Counted from the stretch's first letter, positions 31,814-40,251 are shown. The stretch: DNA of 44,556 bases from Actinomadura sp. GC306 (GCF_004348665.1 NZ_SMKM01000022.1:1-44556), one strand, 5' to 3'. The notes: generated by a model from the letters alone, not told the origin. Numbers and translations are program-made.

Positions 31814-31842
31814 CTTGACAGTGTTCGGAGAGGTGCGCATCA
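31814..31842 (+). promoter_or_regulatory. Sigma-70-like promoter of the RiPP operon
   Basis: A consensus -35 TTGACA at 31814-31819, 17-nt spacer and CATCAT as a weak -10 (31837-31842). Transcription would start near 31849, just before the ribosome binding site of the M29-like gene at 31874, which supports that start codon over ATG/GTG codons further upstream. Confidence 0.55.
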
Positions 31843-31873
31843 TTGCCGTGAACAGCTAATCCGGAAAGTAACG

Positions 31874-32911
31874 ATGGATTGCGAGACGAGTGGGTTGCCA
31901 ATGATGAATCACCCTGAGTCCGGCGGCGTGAACGGCCATGCTCCGGAGCTTTCGTCGGCGAATCTCCGCGCCGTCTTTCCGGACGGGGACATCTACGCCG
32001 TGAGCGACGACGAGACGCTGCTGCGCGAGGCCGCGCGGTACGGGCTCAAGGCCGTCGCGATGGACGAGTCCGGCGACCTCCCCGAGGACTCCCGCGTCGT
32101 CCTCTTCCTCCGCAACCACCTGCTGAGCAGGGAGATACGCAAGCGCTTCCGCGCGTCGCGGGTGCTGTTCGTCCCCATCTCCAGCTTCGACACCGAGCTG
32201 GAGTCCGCCCTGTACACGCTGCGGCTCACGTTCCTGACCGACTACGCGGCGGCCGTCGGCCGCACCCGCCGCTGGATCGACGACCTGCGGAGCCTGACCG
32301 AGCCGATCGGCTTCGTCTCGAACGGGCCGTGCTCGGCGGGCACGCCGGGCACGAACATCGTCTGCGAGCTCGCCGACGACCTCACCCTCGACGCCTGGGC
32401 CTCGCCGACCATCGGCCCCGGGCAGTGGGTCGGCGTCGGCAGCTACTGCGAGATCGCCATCACCTCCCGCGGGCCGGCGGGCAAGCGCCCGCGGCCGTTC
32501 ACCATCGACGGGACCGCGGTCGCCTCGGGCGTCCTGGCGGCCCGCGACCCGCGGTTCGACGAGGCCGGCGACGCCCGGATCAGCGCCGCCGACGACGTCC
32601 GGCGCGAGCTGAACCGGCGGGCCCCGATCATCATGCGGCTGAAGGGCGGCGTGCTCACCGACGTGCGGGCCGGCGGCGAGGACTTCACCGACGCGCTCCG
32701 CGAGGTGACCAATCCCGAGTACGACCTGCACGCCCTCGAACTCGGCCTCGGCACCAACCAGCACGTCCTGCCGCACGTGGACTGGACGGTCAACTCGCAG
32801 CTCAACGAGGGCGCCGGCCCGGTGCACATCGGTTTCGGCGACGGCATGACCGGCGCCCACATGGACTTCGTGGTCGCGGAAGCGGCCCACCATTTCGGCC
32901 CGTCGGACTGA
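31874..32911 (+). CDS. M29-like (aminopeptidase T family) metallopeptidase
   Basis: 345 aa from ATG 31874 with GGAAAG upstream. The C-terminal half matches the metal-site pattern of M29 aminopeptidases: SYCEIAI (Glu 193), LELGLGTN (Glu 289), GPVHIGFGDG (His 318) and AHMDFVV (His 329, Asp 331), so all five expected metal ligands appear present. The N-terminal half is divergent. First gene of the operon that carries the two precursor peptides, 92 nt before the first. It probably trims the precursor or modified peptide, as the leucyl aminopeptidase BotP does in bottromycin biosynthesis (a different family, M17). The M29 assignment rests on motif reading and needs a profile search. Confidence 0.7.
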   Translation: MDCETSGLPMMNHPESGGVNGHAPELSSANLRAVFPDGDIYAVSDDETLLREAARYGLKAVAMDESGDLPEDSRVVLFLRNHLLSREIRKRFRASRVLFVPISSFDTELESALYTLRLTFLTDYAAAVGRTRRWIDDLRSLTEPIGFVSNGPCSAGTPGTNIVCELADDLTLDAWASPTIGPGQWVGVGSYCEIAITSRGPAGKRPRPFTIDGTAVASGVLAARDPRFDEAGDARISAADDVRRELNRRAPIIMRLKGGVLTDVRAGGEDFTDALREVTNPEYDLHALELGLGTNQHVLPHVDWTVNSQLNEGAGPVHIGFGDGMTGAHMDFVVAEAAHHFGPSD

Positions 32912-33003
32912 CGGCCGCCCTGAACGTCGATGGGGCGTTTCCTGGAAACGCCGCATGACGATGCCCCCCGTTCCTTCCTGAGCAGGATGGAGGTGAATTG
33001 CAC

Positions 33004-33150
33004 ATGCGTAACCTGTCCGTTTCGGACCAGTCGTGGACCATGCAGGCCGAGACCACCGAGGCCCAGCAGGCCGAGGTCGTCGAGGAGCTGGACGTGACCG
33101 CGGAGCCGGAGTTCGAGCGCAGCCTCAGCTTCAGCTACGCCCGCATCTGA
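33004..33150 (+). CDS. RiPP precursor peptide, copy 1
   Basis: 48 aa. Strong ribosome binding site GGAGGTGA 7 nt before the ATG. Begins MRNLSVSDQSWTMQ, then an acidic stretch EVVEELDVTAEPEF, and ends ERSLSFSYARI. It has no Cys, and its composition (acidic helix, Ser/Phe/Tyr-rich end) fits a ribosomal peptide precursor. Copy 2 follows after 61 nt; the two proteins are identical from residue 19 to the end and differ at five of the first 18 positions. Neighbouring peptidase, B12 radical SAM enzyme, amidohydrolase and exporter support the assignment. Which part is the core is uncertain: the C-terminal SLSFSYARI, or the N-terminal region if the C-terminus is a follower. Confidence 0.85.
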   Translation: MRNLSVSDQSWTMQAETTEAQQAEVVEELDVTAEPEFERSLSFSYARI

Positions 33151-33211
33151 ACCCGGTCTCCGCGCCGAGCGCGGCGGAATCCGCCGACCCCGGGAGGGGG
33201 TGAACATTCCC

Positions 33212-33358
33212 ATGCGCAAGCTTTCCATTTCGGACCAGTCGTGGACCGTGCAGGGCGAGACCGCCGAGGCCCAGCAGGCCGAGGTCGTCGAGGAGCTGGA
33301 CGTGACCGCGGAGCCGGAGTTCGAGCGCAGCCTCAGCTTCAGCTACGCCCGGATCTGA
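33212..33358 (+). CDS. RiPP precursor peptide, copy 2
   Basis: 48 aa; ribosome binding site GGGAGGGGGTGA 8 nt upstream. Begins MRKLSISDQSWTVQ. Compared with copy 1 it has K3 for N, I6 for V, V13 for M, G15 for A and A18 for T; the other 43 residues are identical, and the last 93 nt differ by a single synonymous base (Arg 47 CGG for CGC). This points to recent duplication or gene conversion of the 3' part. It is followed by a hairpin that may let precursor mRNA accumulate relative to the downstream enzyme and transporter genes. Confidence 0.85.
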   Translation: MRKLSISDQSWTVQGETAEAQQAEVVEELDVTAEPEFERSLSFSYARI

Positions 33359-33371
33359 TCTGAGCTCCATT

Positions 33372-33409
33372 CGGCGGGGGTGGCGGCCGTGGTGGCGCCG
33401 CCCCCGCCG
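33372..33409 (+). terminator. Attenuator-like hairpin after the precursor genes
   Basis: CGGCGGGGG (33372-33380) and CCCCCGCCG (33401-33409) form a perfect 9-bp stem with a 20-nt GC-rich loop, 13 nt after the second precursor stop and 23 nt before the amidohydrolase start. Partial termination here would give more precursor than enzyme, a common design in RiPP operons. Confidence 0.6.
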
Positions 33410-33432
33410 TTCCATCGGGAAAGGACATGTGA

Positions 33433-34725
33433 ATGGACACGGCAGACGACCGCCACATCGTCATCTCGGTCGACGGCCACTGCGGCGCCCCGGTCCTCGG
33501 ATACCGGGAATACCTGGAGTCGGCCTATCTCGCGGACTTCGACCGCTGGGCGGCGACCTACGAGGTGCCCTATGAGGACATGAAGGGCGAGGACGGCTCC
33601 CGCAACTGGGACTCCGACCGCAGGCTGCGGGACCTCGAACGGGACGGGATCGTGGCGGAGGTCCTCTACCCGAACACCGTTCCGCCGTTCTTCTCCACGT
33701 CCTCCCTGGCGAGCGGGCAGGCCACCGTCCAGGACGCCGAGCAGCTGCGCCGCCGGCGGGCCGGGCTGCAGGCGCACAACCGCTGGGTGGCCGACTTCTG
33801 CGCGCAGGCGAAGGGGCGCCGCGCGGGCGTCATCCAGATCCTCCCGCACGACATCGACGCCGCGGTGCGCGACATCCGCGCCGGCGTGGACGCCGGGCTG
33901 ACCGGCGGGGTGCTGCTGCCGGGCGCGCCGCCCGGATCCGGCCTCCCGCCGATCTACTACCACGACTACTACGGCCCCATCTGGGAGACCTGCTCCGAGC
34001 TCGGGATCCCGGTGAACTGCCACAGCGGCAGCTCCGGGCCGCGGACGGGCGAGCGGCAGGAAGACGACATGTTCTTCCTCATGGAGATGAAGTGGTGGGA
34101 CCAGCGGACGCTGCGCCACCTCATCCTGGGCGGCGTGCTCGAACGGTACCCCGGCCTCAAGGTGGTGTTCACCGAGGTGGGGGTCGACTGGATGCCCGCC
34201 CTGCTCCGGTCCATGGACCGGTACTTCGAGTCGGCGCGCACGACGTCCGGGCTGTCCGGCGAGGACGTCACCTACCGCGGGTCGCACGTGATGGACGGGC
34301 TGTCCATGCGCCCCAGCGAGTACTGGCAGCGGCAGTGCTACGCGGGCGCGAGCTTCCTGCACCCGAGCGAGACGGCGAAGCGGAACCTGGTGGGCATCGA
34401 CAAGATCATGTGGGGCAGCGACTACCCGCACATCGAGTCGAGCTTCCCCTACTCCCGGGAGGCCATCCGGTTCGCGTTCGCGGGCGTCCCCGCCGGCGAG
34501 GCGGAGGCCATGCTCGCCACGACCGCCGCCGGCGTCTACGGGTTCTCGCTGGACGACCTGCGCCCGGTCGCGGCGCGGCTGGGGCCGGGCCGCGCGGAGG
34601 TCGAGGCGGGCATCGACCCGGCGACCCTGCCGGCCGACGCCGCCAAGTGCCCCGCGTTCGCGGGCGCCATGCCCGGGGCGGCGATGACGCAGATGGGCGA
34701 CAACCGCAAGCTCGCGGAGAAGTGA
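33433..34725 (+). CDS. Amidohydrolase 2 family metal-dependent hydrolase (TIM barrel)
   Basis: 430 aa. [11 protein letters not shown] at the start (Asp 14, His 16) replaces the classical DxHxH, with Gly at the second His position, as in several actinobacterial members. [12 protein letters not shown] supplies the mid-barrel His, [17 protein letters not shown] follows, and [12 protein letters not shown] carries the catalytic Asp. The family includes decarboxylases (ACMSD-like) and hydrolases. In this operon it probably acts on the peptide; an amidohydrolase-superfamily enzyme forms the macroamidine in bottromycin biosynthesis, but close relationship is not claimed. Its stop overlaps the GTG of the exporter ATPase. 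Confidence 0.82.
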   Translation: MDTADDRHIVISVDGHCGAPVLGYREYLESAYLADFDRWAATYEVPYEDMKGEDGSRNWDSDRRLRDLERDGIVAEVLYPNTVPPFFSTSSLASGQATVQDAEQLRRRRAGLQAHNRWVADFCAQAKGRRAGVIQILPHDIDAAVRDIRAGVDAGLTGGVLLPGAPPGSGLPPIYYHDYYGPIWETCSELGIPVNCHSGSSGPRTGERQEDDMFFLMEMKWWDQRTLRHLILGGVLERYPGLKVVFTEVGVDWMPALLRSMDRYFESARTTSGLSGEDVTYRGSHVMDGLSMRPSEYWQRQCYAGASFLHPSETAKRNLVGIDKIMWGSDYPHIESSFPYSREAIRFAFAGVPAGEAEAMLATTAAGVYGFSLDDLRPVAARLGPGRAEVEAGIDPATLPADAAKCPAFAGAMPGAAMTQMGDNRKLAEK

Positions 34726-35747
34726 CCGCGTCCCGGCCCGGCGCCGCGATCGAGACGTCGGGCCTGGTCAAGACGTTCGGCGGGCACCGGGCCCTGGACG
34801 GCGTCGACCTGCGGGTCCCGCGCGGGTCGGTGTACGGGCTGCTCGGCCCGAACGGGGCGGGCAAGACCACCGCCGTCCGGGTGCTGGCGACCCTGCTGCG
34901 CCCGGACGGCGGCGAGGCCCGGGTCTTCGGGCACGACGTGCGGCGCGAGCCCGACGCGGTGCGCTCCCGCATCGGGCTGACCGGCCAGTACGCCTCCGTC
35001 GACGAGGACCTCACCGGGCTGGAGAACCTCGTGCTGCTGGGCCGCCTGGCCGGCTACGGCAGGAAGGCGGCCCGCGAGCGCGCGGAACGGCTGCTGGAGG
35101 CGTTCGGGCTGGCGGACGCCGCCGGCCGGGAGGTCAAGAACTACTCCGGCGGGATGCGGCGCCGCGCCGACATCGCCGCCAGCATCATCAGCACCCCCGA
35201 CCTGCTCTTCCTGGACGAGCCCACCACCGGCCTCGATCCGCGCAGCCGCAACGACGTGTGGGAGATCGTCCGGGTCGTGGTCGCGCAGGGCACCACGGTC
35301 CTGCTGACCACCCAGTACCTCGACGAGGCCGACCGGCTCGCGGGCCGCCTCGCGGTCATCGACCACGGGCGCATCATCGCGGAGGGCACGCCCGGCGAGC
35401 TGAAGGCGTCGGTGGGCACGGGCTCGCTGCGGCTGCGGCTGCGGGACGCCCCGCGCCGCGAGGAGGCGCGGGCCCTGCTCGCGCGGCTGCTGCGCGTCCC
35501 GGTGGCGGCCGACCCGGACCCGGCCGCGCTCACCGCCCGGCTGACCGGCACGGACGGCGCGGACGGTGCGGACGGCGGGGGAGACGCCGCGAGCCGGGCG
35601 TCCCGCGTCCTGGCCGAACTCTCCGCCGCGGGCATCGCGGTGGACGACTTCTCCTTCGGCCGGCCGAGCCTGGACGAGGTGTTCCTGACCCTCACCGGCC
35701 GCCCGGCCGCGAACGGCGCCGGCGGGAAGGACGGGATGGCGGCATGA
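34722..35747 (+). CDS. ABC exporter ATPase, DrrA-like
   Basis: 341 aa from GTG 34722 (4-nt overlap with the amidohydrolase gene). Walker [10 protein letters not shown], signature YSGGMRRR, Walker [13 protein letters not shown] and the H-loop region replaced by [12 protein letters not shown], as in DrrA. The C-terminal extension of about 100 residues ends in [15 protein letters not shown], also DrrA-like. Partner of the next gene. DrrAB systems export daunorubicin and many other secondary metabolites; here the likely cargo is the mature product of the cluster, which also gives self-resistance. Confidence 0.9.
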   Translation: MTASRPGAAIETSGLVKTFGGHRALDGVDLRVPRGSVYGLLGPNGAGKTTAVRVLATLLRPDGGEARVFGHDVRREPDAVRSRIGLTGQYASVDEDLTGLENLVLLGRLAGYGRKAARERAERLLEAFGLADAAGREVKNYSGGMRRRADIAASIISTPDLLFLDEPTTGLDPRSRNDVWEIVRVVVAQGTTVLLTTQYLDEADRLAGRLAVIDHGRIIAEGTPGELKASVGTGSLRLRLRDAPRREEARALLARLLRVPVAADPDPAALTARLTGTDGADGADGGGDAASRASRVLAELSAAGIAVDDFSFGRPSLDEVFLTLTGRPAANGAGGKDGMAA

Positions 35748-36676
35748 CGGGCGGCGGCGTGCGCAGCGCGGACCGGAGCGAGGCGGACCGGAGCGAGCCG
35801 GACCGGAGCGAGCCGGACCGGAGCGGGGCGGAGGAGAGCGAGGCGGAGCGGGCGCCGGGCGGCCACGTCCCGTCCCCGGAGATCATCGGGGCGGTGCTCG
35901 CGCACGCCGACCGGCCCGCGCGGCCCGGCCCGTGGGCGGTGTCGCTCGTCTTCGGCCGGCGCGCGATGCTCAAGATCAAGCACGTGCCCGAGCAGATGCT
36001 CGACGTCACCGCCCTCCCGGCGATCACGACCGTGATGTTCACCTACCTGTTCGGCGGCGCGCTGGCCGGCTCGGCGACCGACTACCTGCAGTACCTGCTG
36101 CCCGGCACCATGGTGATGAGCGTGCTGATGGTCACCATGTACACCGGGCTGACGATCAACACCGACATCCAGAAGGGCGTGTTCGACCGGTTCCGCACCA
36201 TCCCGATGTGGCGTCCCGCGCCGATGGTCGGGTACCTGCTCGGCGACGCGTTCCGCTACACGCTGGCGGCGGTGGTGATCCTGGTGCTCGGCCTGGTCCT
36301 CGGCTTCCGGCCGGCGGGCGGCCCGGCCGGGGTCGCGCTGGGGATCGCGATCCTGGTGGCCTTCTCGTTCGCCCTGTCGTGGGTGTGGACGATGGTCGGG
36401 CTGCTGCTGCGCTCGGAGAAGGCCGTCGTCGGCGTCAGCATGCTGCTGATGTTCCCGCTGACCTTCCTCAGCAACATCCTCGTCAGCCCGGCCACGATGC
36501 CCGGCTGGCTGCAGGTGTTCGTGAACAACAACCCCGTCACGCACCTGGCCGCGGCGGTCCGCGGCGTCATGCAGGGCGACGCCGGCGGCGAACTGGGCTG
36601 GGTCGCCGGCTGGGGCGCCGCCCTGATCCTCGTGTTCGGCCCCCTGACGATGCGGCTCTACAACCGCAGGCAGTGA
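35744..36676 (+). CDS. ABC-2 permease, DrrB-like
   Basis: 310 aa; ATG overlaps the ATPase stop. The N-terminal 60 residues are a hydrophilic repeat-containing extension before the DrrB core ([25 protein letters not shown], then about six membrane segments, with [21 protein letters not shown] and [27 protein letters not shown]). The extension is built from a 15-bp tandem repeat. The stop lies one base from the stop of the converging partner protein of the radical SAM enzyme, with no room for a terminator. Confidence 0.9.
   Translation: MTGGGVRSADRSEADRSEPDRSEPDRSGAEESEAERAPGGHVPSPEIIGAVLAHADRPARPGPWAVSLVFGRRAMLKIKHVPEQMLDVTALPAITTVMFTYLFGGALAGSATDYLQYLLPGTMVMSVLMVTMYTGLTINTDIQKGVFDRFRTIPMWRPAPMVGYLLGDAFRYTLAAVVILVLGLVLGFRPAGGPAGVALGIAILVAFSFALSWVWTMVGLLLRSEKAVVGVSMLLMFPLTFLSNILVSPATMPGWLQVFVNNNPVTHLAAAVRGVMQGDAGGELGWVAGWGAALILVFGPLTMRLYNRRQ
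35768..35842 (+). repeat. 15-bp tandem repeat inside the permease gene
   Basis: Five units of the type GCGGACCGGAGCGAG, in frame, encode a repeated [A/P]DRSE motif in the cytoplasmic N-terminus of the DrrB-like permease. The third and fourth units begin with C; the fifth is diverged. Because the unit is a multiple of three, copy number can change without frameshift. Confidence 0.85.
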
Positions 36677-36677
36677 G

Positions 36678-37304
36678 TCAGGGTCGGGTGTCCGGCCAGC
36701 GGTGGAGGCGGTACGGGAGCCACCAGAGGTAGGCGCCGATCTCCGCGACCAGCCGGTTCTTCCGGAAGCCGTTCGCGATCGCCGGGTCGACCGCGTCGGC
36801 CGGCGCCCCCTGGTCGAGCGTCCTGACCGCGTCGAGGTGCGCCTCCCGGCCGAGGGTCAGCCGGCGCGCCCCGGCCTCCCGGGCGTCCCGCACATGGATG
36901 AAGCCCGGCCCCTTCCGGTAGAGCAGGCTGCCGAAGCGGTACGCGTCGCGCCACCGCCCGGCGGCGCCGCCGTCCCCCTGGAGCACGGCGGCCGGGGGGT
37001 AGAGGTGCTGGAGGGAGGCGAGCGGGAAGTCGTCGTCGCACTCCAGCGTCCACTGGACCGACGAGCCGATCCGGGTGAGCTCCCGGACGAGCGACAGCTG
37101 CTGCACCGCGTACGCGGCGTCGGCGCCCTTGCGGACGTCGACCGGGTCGGCCAGGTCGACCTTGCGGGCGCCCCGCTCGCTGAACCGGAGGGCGGCGGCC
37201 GGCGCCGCGCCCTCCGCGGCCTCGTCGTCGCCGAGGAGCATCCCTGGGATCTCCCTGGCCGCGCCGGTGTACTCCCGCCAGAGCGTGACCTTGATGTCGG
37301 GCAT
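36678..37304 (-). CDS. Small partner protein of the radical SAM enzyme (possibly DUF5825)
   Basis: 208 aa; ATG behind GGGAGAG, 14 nt after the radical SAM stop. No catalytic motif is recognised. It begins MPDIKVTLWREYTG and has a Trp-rich C-terminal IGAYLWWLPYRLHRWP. Length and position next to a RiPP-maturation radical SAM enzyme agree with the actinobacterial family DUF5825, which I recall in that setting, but this was not checked. It may bind the precursor leader or assist the enzyme. It converges with the permease gene with a 1-nt gap. Confidence 0.65.
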   Translation of the reverse strand: MPDIKVTLWREYTGAAREIPGMLLGDDEAAEGAAPAAALRFSERGARKVDLADPVDVRKGADAAYAVQQLSLVRELTRIGSSVQWTLECDDDFPLASLQHLYPPAAVLQGDGGAAGRWRDAYRFGSLLYRKGPGFIHVRDAREAGARRLTLGREAHLDAVRTLDQGAPADAVDPAIANGFRKNRLVAEIGAYLWWLPYRLHRWPDTRP

Positions 37305-37318
37305 GCGGCTCTCCCGTC

Positions 37319-39232
37319 TCAGTGCTGGGCGACCAGGCGCGGCGCCGCGTGGCCGGTGTCGGCGGCCCGGAGGTGGACGTCGGTCCTGGTCCGTTGCAGC
37401 TCGCGGTTCGCCGCGACGGCCGCGACATGGATGTAGTGGTCGTTGTCGGTGAAGACGAGCCCGCGGCCGCGCCAGTCCGCCAGGATCGCCGCGACGGCCG
37501 CTTCGCCGATGTCCGCGCCGGTCTCCGCCGACAGCTTGCGGGCCAGCACGGGGATGTTGCGGGGGTCGTCCAGCAGCCGGAACAGCGCGAGCTCCACCGG
37601 GTCGGCGAGGACGTGCGTCGACCAGGCGAAGTGCGGCCGCGTGTTGATGAGGACGATCTTCTCGCCCAGGTCGTGGAAGGTCAGCCGGCTCTGCGGCGCC
37701 ACCTCCTGCCACCGTTCGGTCGCGGCCCCCAGCAGCTCGGCGACGTCCTCGCCGATCCCCGCCGGCGCCGCGTCGAAGGAGTAGCTGAGGTCGCGGCACT
37801 CGCTCTCGGGCAGGTCGTAGATCAGCCGGTGCGGGCGGGCGGGCCGCAGGTCCGGGAAGCCGAGTTCGGGCCGGTTGAAGTACGGGCTGAACCGCTCGAT
37901 GACGATCCGCGCGATGGCCTCGGGCGGCCGCAGGTGGTGCAGGGCCGGGAACTGCTCGACGATCGCCGTGTAGTCGGCGGACGTCTCGCCGGGGAAGCCG
38001 TAGAGGTAGTTCCAGAGGACCTTGATTCCCAGCGACTCGGCGTCCCTGATGATGCGGACGTTCTGGCAGCCCGTGACGCCCTTGTCCATCAGCTTCAGGA
38101 CGTGGCTGCTGAGGTTCTCGATGCCGGGCTGGATCACCACGACGCCCGCGTCCGTGAGCGTCTGCAGGTGGCGGCGCCGCAGGTTCGACTTCACCTCGCA
38201 GTGCAGGCGCAGGTCGTGGTCGGCCTCGGCGAGCCGGGGCAGCAGCGAGGTGACGTGCGCCATGTCGAGGATGTTGTCGACCACGTAGATGTCGAGGGTC
38301 CGGTGCCGTTCGACGAGCTCCATGATCTCGTCGTAGAACCGGCCGGGGCTCTTGCTGCGGAAGTCCATGTACGAGCCGTTGAGCCCGCAGAAGGTGCAGT
38401 GGTGCTTGGCGCCCCACCAGCATCCGCGCGACCCCTCCATCACCAGGACCGGCTCGACCCAGGACCGCGCCACCGACGTCGACCACCGCTCGAAGAAGTC
38501 GTCGTAGTCGGGCGGCACCAGGACGTTGGGCGGGAGGGGCTTGGCCTCCATCTCGTTGGCCACGGAGGTGCCGTCGTCCCGGCGCCAGCACAGGCCGGGG
38601 ATGTCCGCGAACTCGCCCTTGCCGCGGATCGCCTCGACCATCGCGGGGAAGTTCAGCTCGCCCTCTCCCCGGACGACGAGGTCGATGTAACCGAAGTTGC
38701 GGTGGATGGCGGCGCCCTGCGGGCCGTCGCAGTTGGCGCCGCCGAACACCGTCAGGATCTCCGGGGCCAGGCGCTTGATGTGCCGGGCCGCGGCGAGCGA
38801 GGCGACGTTCTGCTGGAACGTGGACGTGAACCCGACGAGGTCGGGCTCCATCGCGACGATGCGTTCCGCGAGGTCGCGGATGAACGCCTCGCTCTGCTCC
38901 CGGAGCCTGAGCATGAGGTCGACCCGCTCGGCGGGGAACTTCTCGCGCGCCATCTCCTCGAACTCGGCGGCGTGCCGCTCCCTGTCGTGCAGGGCGGGCG
39001 CGAACACCCAGTCCCCGCAGCTCTCGAAGTGGGAGTCGACCGCGAAGAAGCCGTAATCGGCGGGGGAGAGAGGGGACCGCTCGGCGAGCCAGTCGATGTA
39101 GTCGAGATTTCCGCAGACGGTGCGGACTTCGACGCCGTCGAGCCGGGTTCGCGCGAGCCGGCCGAGGACCCCGAGCGCGATGGGAGGCATGTCGATCGCT
39201 GCCCAGGGCATGGAGACCAGGAGAATACGCAT
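37319..39232 (-). CDS. B12-binding radical SAM enzyme, RiPP maturation type
   Basis: 637 aa from ATG 39232 (in-frame GTG at 39238). Start MRILLVSMPWAAIDMPPIALG and the N-terminal Rossmann-like part (to about 230, with LVGFTSTFQQN and FGGANCDG) fit a cobalamin-binding domain. The 4Fe-4S motif is GCWWGAKHHCTFCGLNGS with Cys 271, 279 and 282, i.e. CX7CX2C rather than CX3CX2C, which is typical of the group known as RiPP maturation radical SAM protein 1. Such enzymes act on ribosomal peptides, and B12-dependent members C-methylate unactivated carbons. Forms a minus-strand operon with the small partner gene, under its own copy of the 39-nt boundary element. The likely substrates are the two precursor peptides at 33004-33358. 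Confidence 0.9.
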   Translation of the reverse strand: MRILLVSMPWAAIDMPPIALGVLGRLARTRLDGVEVRTVCGNLDYIDWLAERSPLSPADYGFFAVDSHFESCGDWVFAPALHDRERHAAEFEEMAREKFPAERVDLMLRLREQSEAFIRDLAERIVAMEPDLVGFTSTFQQNVASLAAARHIKRLAPEILTVFGGANCDGPQGAAIHRNFGYIDLVVRGEGELNFPAMVEAIRGKGEFADIPGLCWRRDDGTSVANEMEAKPLPPNVLVPPDYDDFFERWSTSVARSWVEPVLVMEGSRGCWWGAKHHCTFCGLNGSYMDFRSKSPGRFYDEIMELVERHRTLDIYVVDNILDMAHVTSLLPRLAEADHDLRLHCEVKSNLRRRHLQTLTDAGVVVIQPGIENLSSHVLKLMDKGVTGCQNVRIIRDAESLGIKVLWNYLYGFPGETSADYTAIVEQFPALHHLRPPEAIARIVIERFSPYFNRPELGFPDLRPARPHRLIYDLPESECRDLSYSFDAAPAGIGEDVAELLGAATERWQEVAPQSRLTFHDLGEKIVLINTRPHFAWSTHVLADPVELALFRLLDDPRNIPVLARKLSAETGADIGEAAVAAILADWRGRGLVFTDNDHYIHVAAVAANRELQRTRTDVHLRAADTGHAAPRLVAQH

Positions 39233-39395
39233 GTTCACCCTTTATCGCTTCAGGCGTCGATACCGGCGATCCTGGATATTTCATCGGGAAATGTCAAGAC
39301 AGGCGTTTTCGTGTATTTGGTACCCGGATCGCTAATGGCAGCGTAATTGCAGGTCAGGGCGTATGCAATACATCGAAAGAGGGAGGTGCCCGGCA

Positions 39396-39434
39396 CTCGT
39401 TGGGTATGCATTGTCGCCGCAATTGAGTATGCGT
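39396..39434 (-). promoter_or_regulatory. 39-nt cluster-boundary element, copy 2
   Basis: Read on the minus strand this gives ACGCATACTCAATTG, CGACAATGCATAC and CAACGAG with the same spacing as copy 1 at 8849-8887; 36 of 39 bases agree. It is 163 nt upstream of the radical SAM start. The gap 39233-39465 has no gene. It also holds GTATGCAATAC (39361-39371) and TACATCGAAAG (39369-39379). Confidence 0.75.
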
Positions 39435-39465
39435 ACCGCGGCCGTTCACCGGCGCGGGCGGCGAT

Positions 39466-40251
39466 TCATCCCGCGGAATGGCGGGCGCGGGCGGCGCGGG
39501 TGAACTGGTCGTCGAGGCTGCGGGGGAACGGCAGCATCCGGTGGATGTCGCGCCAGGGCGCGAACTGCCGGACGGCGTTGAACCCGGCCGCGGTGACGAT
39601 CCGTCCGACGTTCGGGCCGGGACGCCAGGCGGGATAGACGTCCAGGTAGGCGACCTGCGGCGGAAGGCCGCCCGGCTTCTGCGGCGACACCAGGGTCATC
39701 GGCGGGCGGACGCCTTCGACGGACGCCATGTCACGCGCGTAGGCGACGAGTTCGAGCGTCTCGGCCTCCGGCCCGCTGTGGACGATGAGCCAGCCGTCCA
39801 CGTCGACCGGCTCCGACGGCGGATCGGTCAGGGTGAGCGGCACGATCTCGGCGGAGACCGTCCGCAGGTACGCCTCGTGCGCGGGGGCGAGCGGTTCGAG
39901 GACGAACGTCCGGTCGTAGCGCGGGGGATCGGCGGGCAGCAGCGGCGCGTAGGCGTCCCAGCGGAGCAGCCGCGCCAGGTGCGTGACCCGGGTACCGGGC
40001 AGGATCCCGTCGCCGCGGATGAGCTCGCCCTTGAGCCCGGCCGGGAACGCGTCCACGATCACCTCGTCCGGCGCGAGGTCCGCCGCGCCGGCGCTCCGCA
40101 CGACGCGCCAGTCGCCGGTGACGCGCGGGTCGCCCGCGAACGGCGACCCCGTGACGACGGTGACCGGCCCGTCCATCCCCAGGGTGTGCAGGACCGACCG
40201 GAGCCGCGTCAGGTGCCCGAGCCCGTCCCCGGACGCGTAGCAGAGGATCAC
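39466..40251 (-). CDS. GT-B glycosyltransferase-like protein
   Basis: 261 aa from a GTG at 40251 that overlaps the stop of the preceding gene (GTGA). VILCYASGDGLGHLTRLRSVL is the N-terminal glycine-rich turn of UDP-GlcNAc transferase-like GT-B proteins. A PGPNVGRIVTAAGFNAVRQF segment resembles the donor-binding region. The protein is short for a full GT-B enzyme (usually 350-400 aa), so it may be a reduced or accessory form. Last gene of the sugar operon, running towards the biosynthetic cluster. Confidence 0.65.
   Translation of the reverse strand: MILCYASGDGLGHLTRLRSVLHTLGMDGPVTVVTGSPFAGDPRVTGDWRVVRSAGAADLAPDEVIVDAFPAGLKGELIRGDGILPGTRVTHLARLLRWDAYAPLLPADPPRYDRTFVLEPLAPAHEAYLRTVSAEIVPLTLTDPPSEPVDVDGWLIVHSGPEAETLELVAYARDMASVEGVRPPMTLVSPQKPGGLPPQVAYLDVYPAWRPGPNVGRIVTAAGFNAVRQFAPWRDIHRMLPFPRSLDDQFTRAARARHSAG

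Noticed and set aside
31793..31873. Earlier start codon for the M29-like protein
   Set aside because: The segment overlaps the TTGACA-type promoter at 31814-31842; the ATG at 31874 has a ribosome binding site and suits the predicted transcript start.
33004..33358. Reading the two small genes as lanthipeptide, thiopeptide or lasso precursors
   Set aside because: There is no Cys, and no LanM/LanB, YcaO, or lasso cyclase gene is present in the window.
36678..39284. An 868-residue minus-strand frame joining the partner protein and the region of the radical SAM gene
   Set aside because: The upper part is out of frame with the radical SAM protein and lacks motifs. The partner gene starts at 37304 with its own ribosome binding site.
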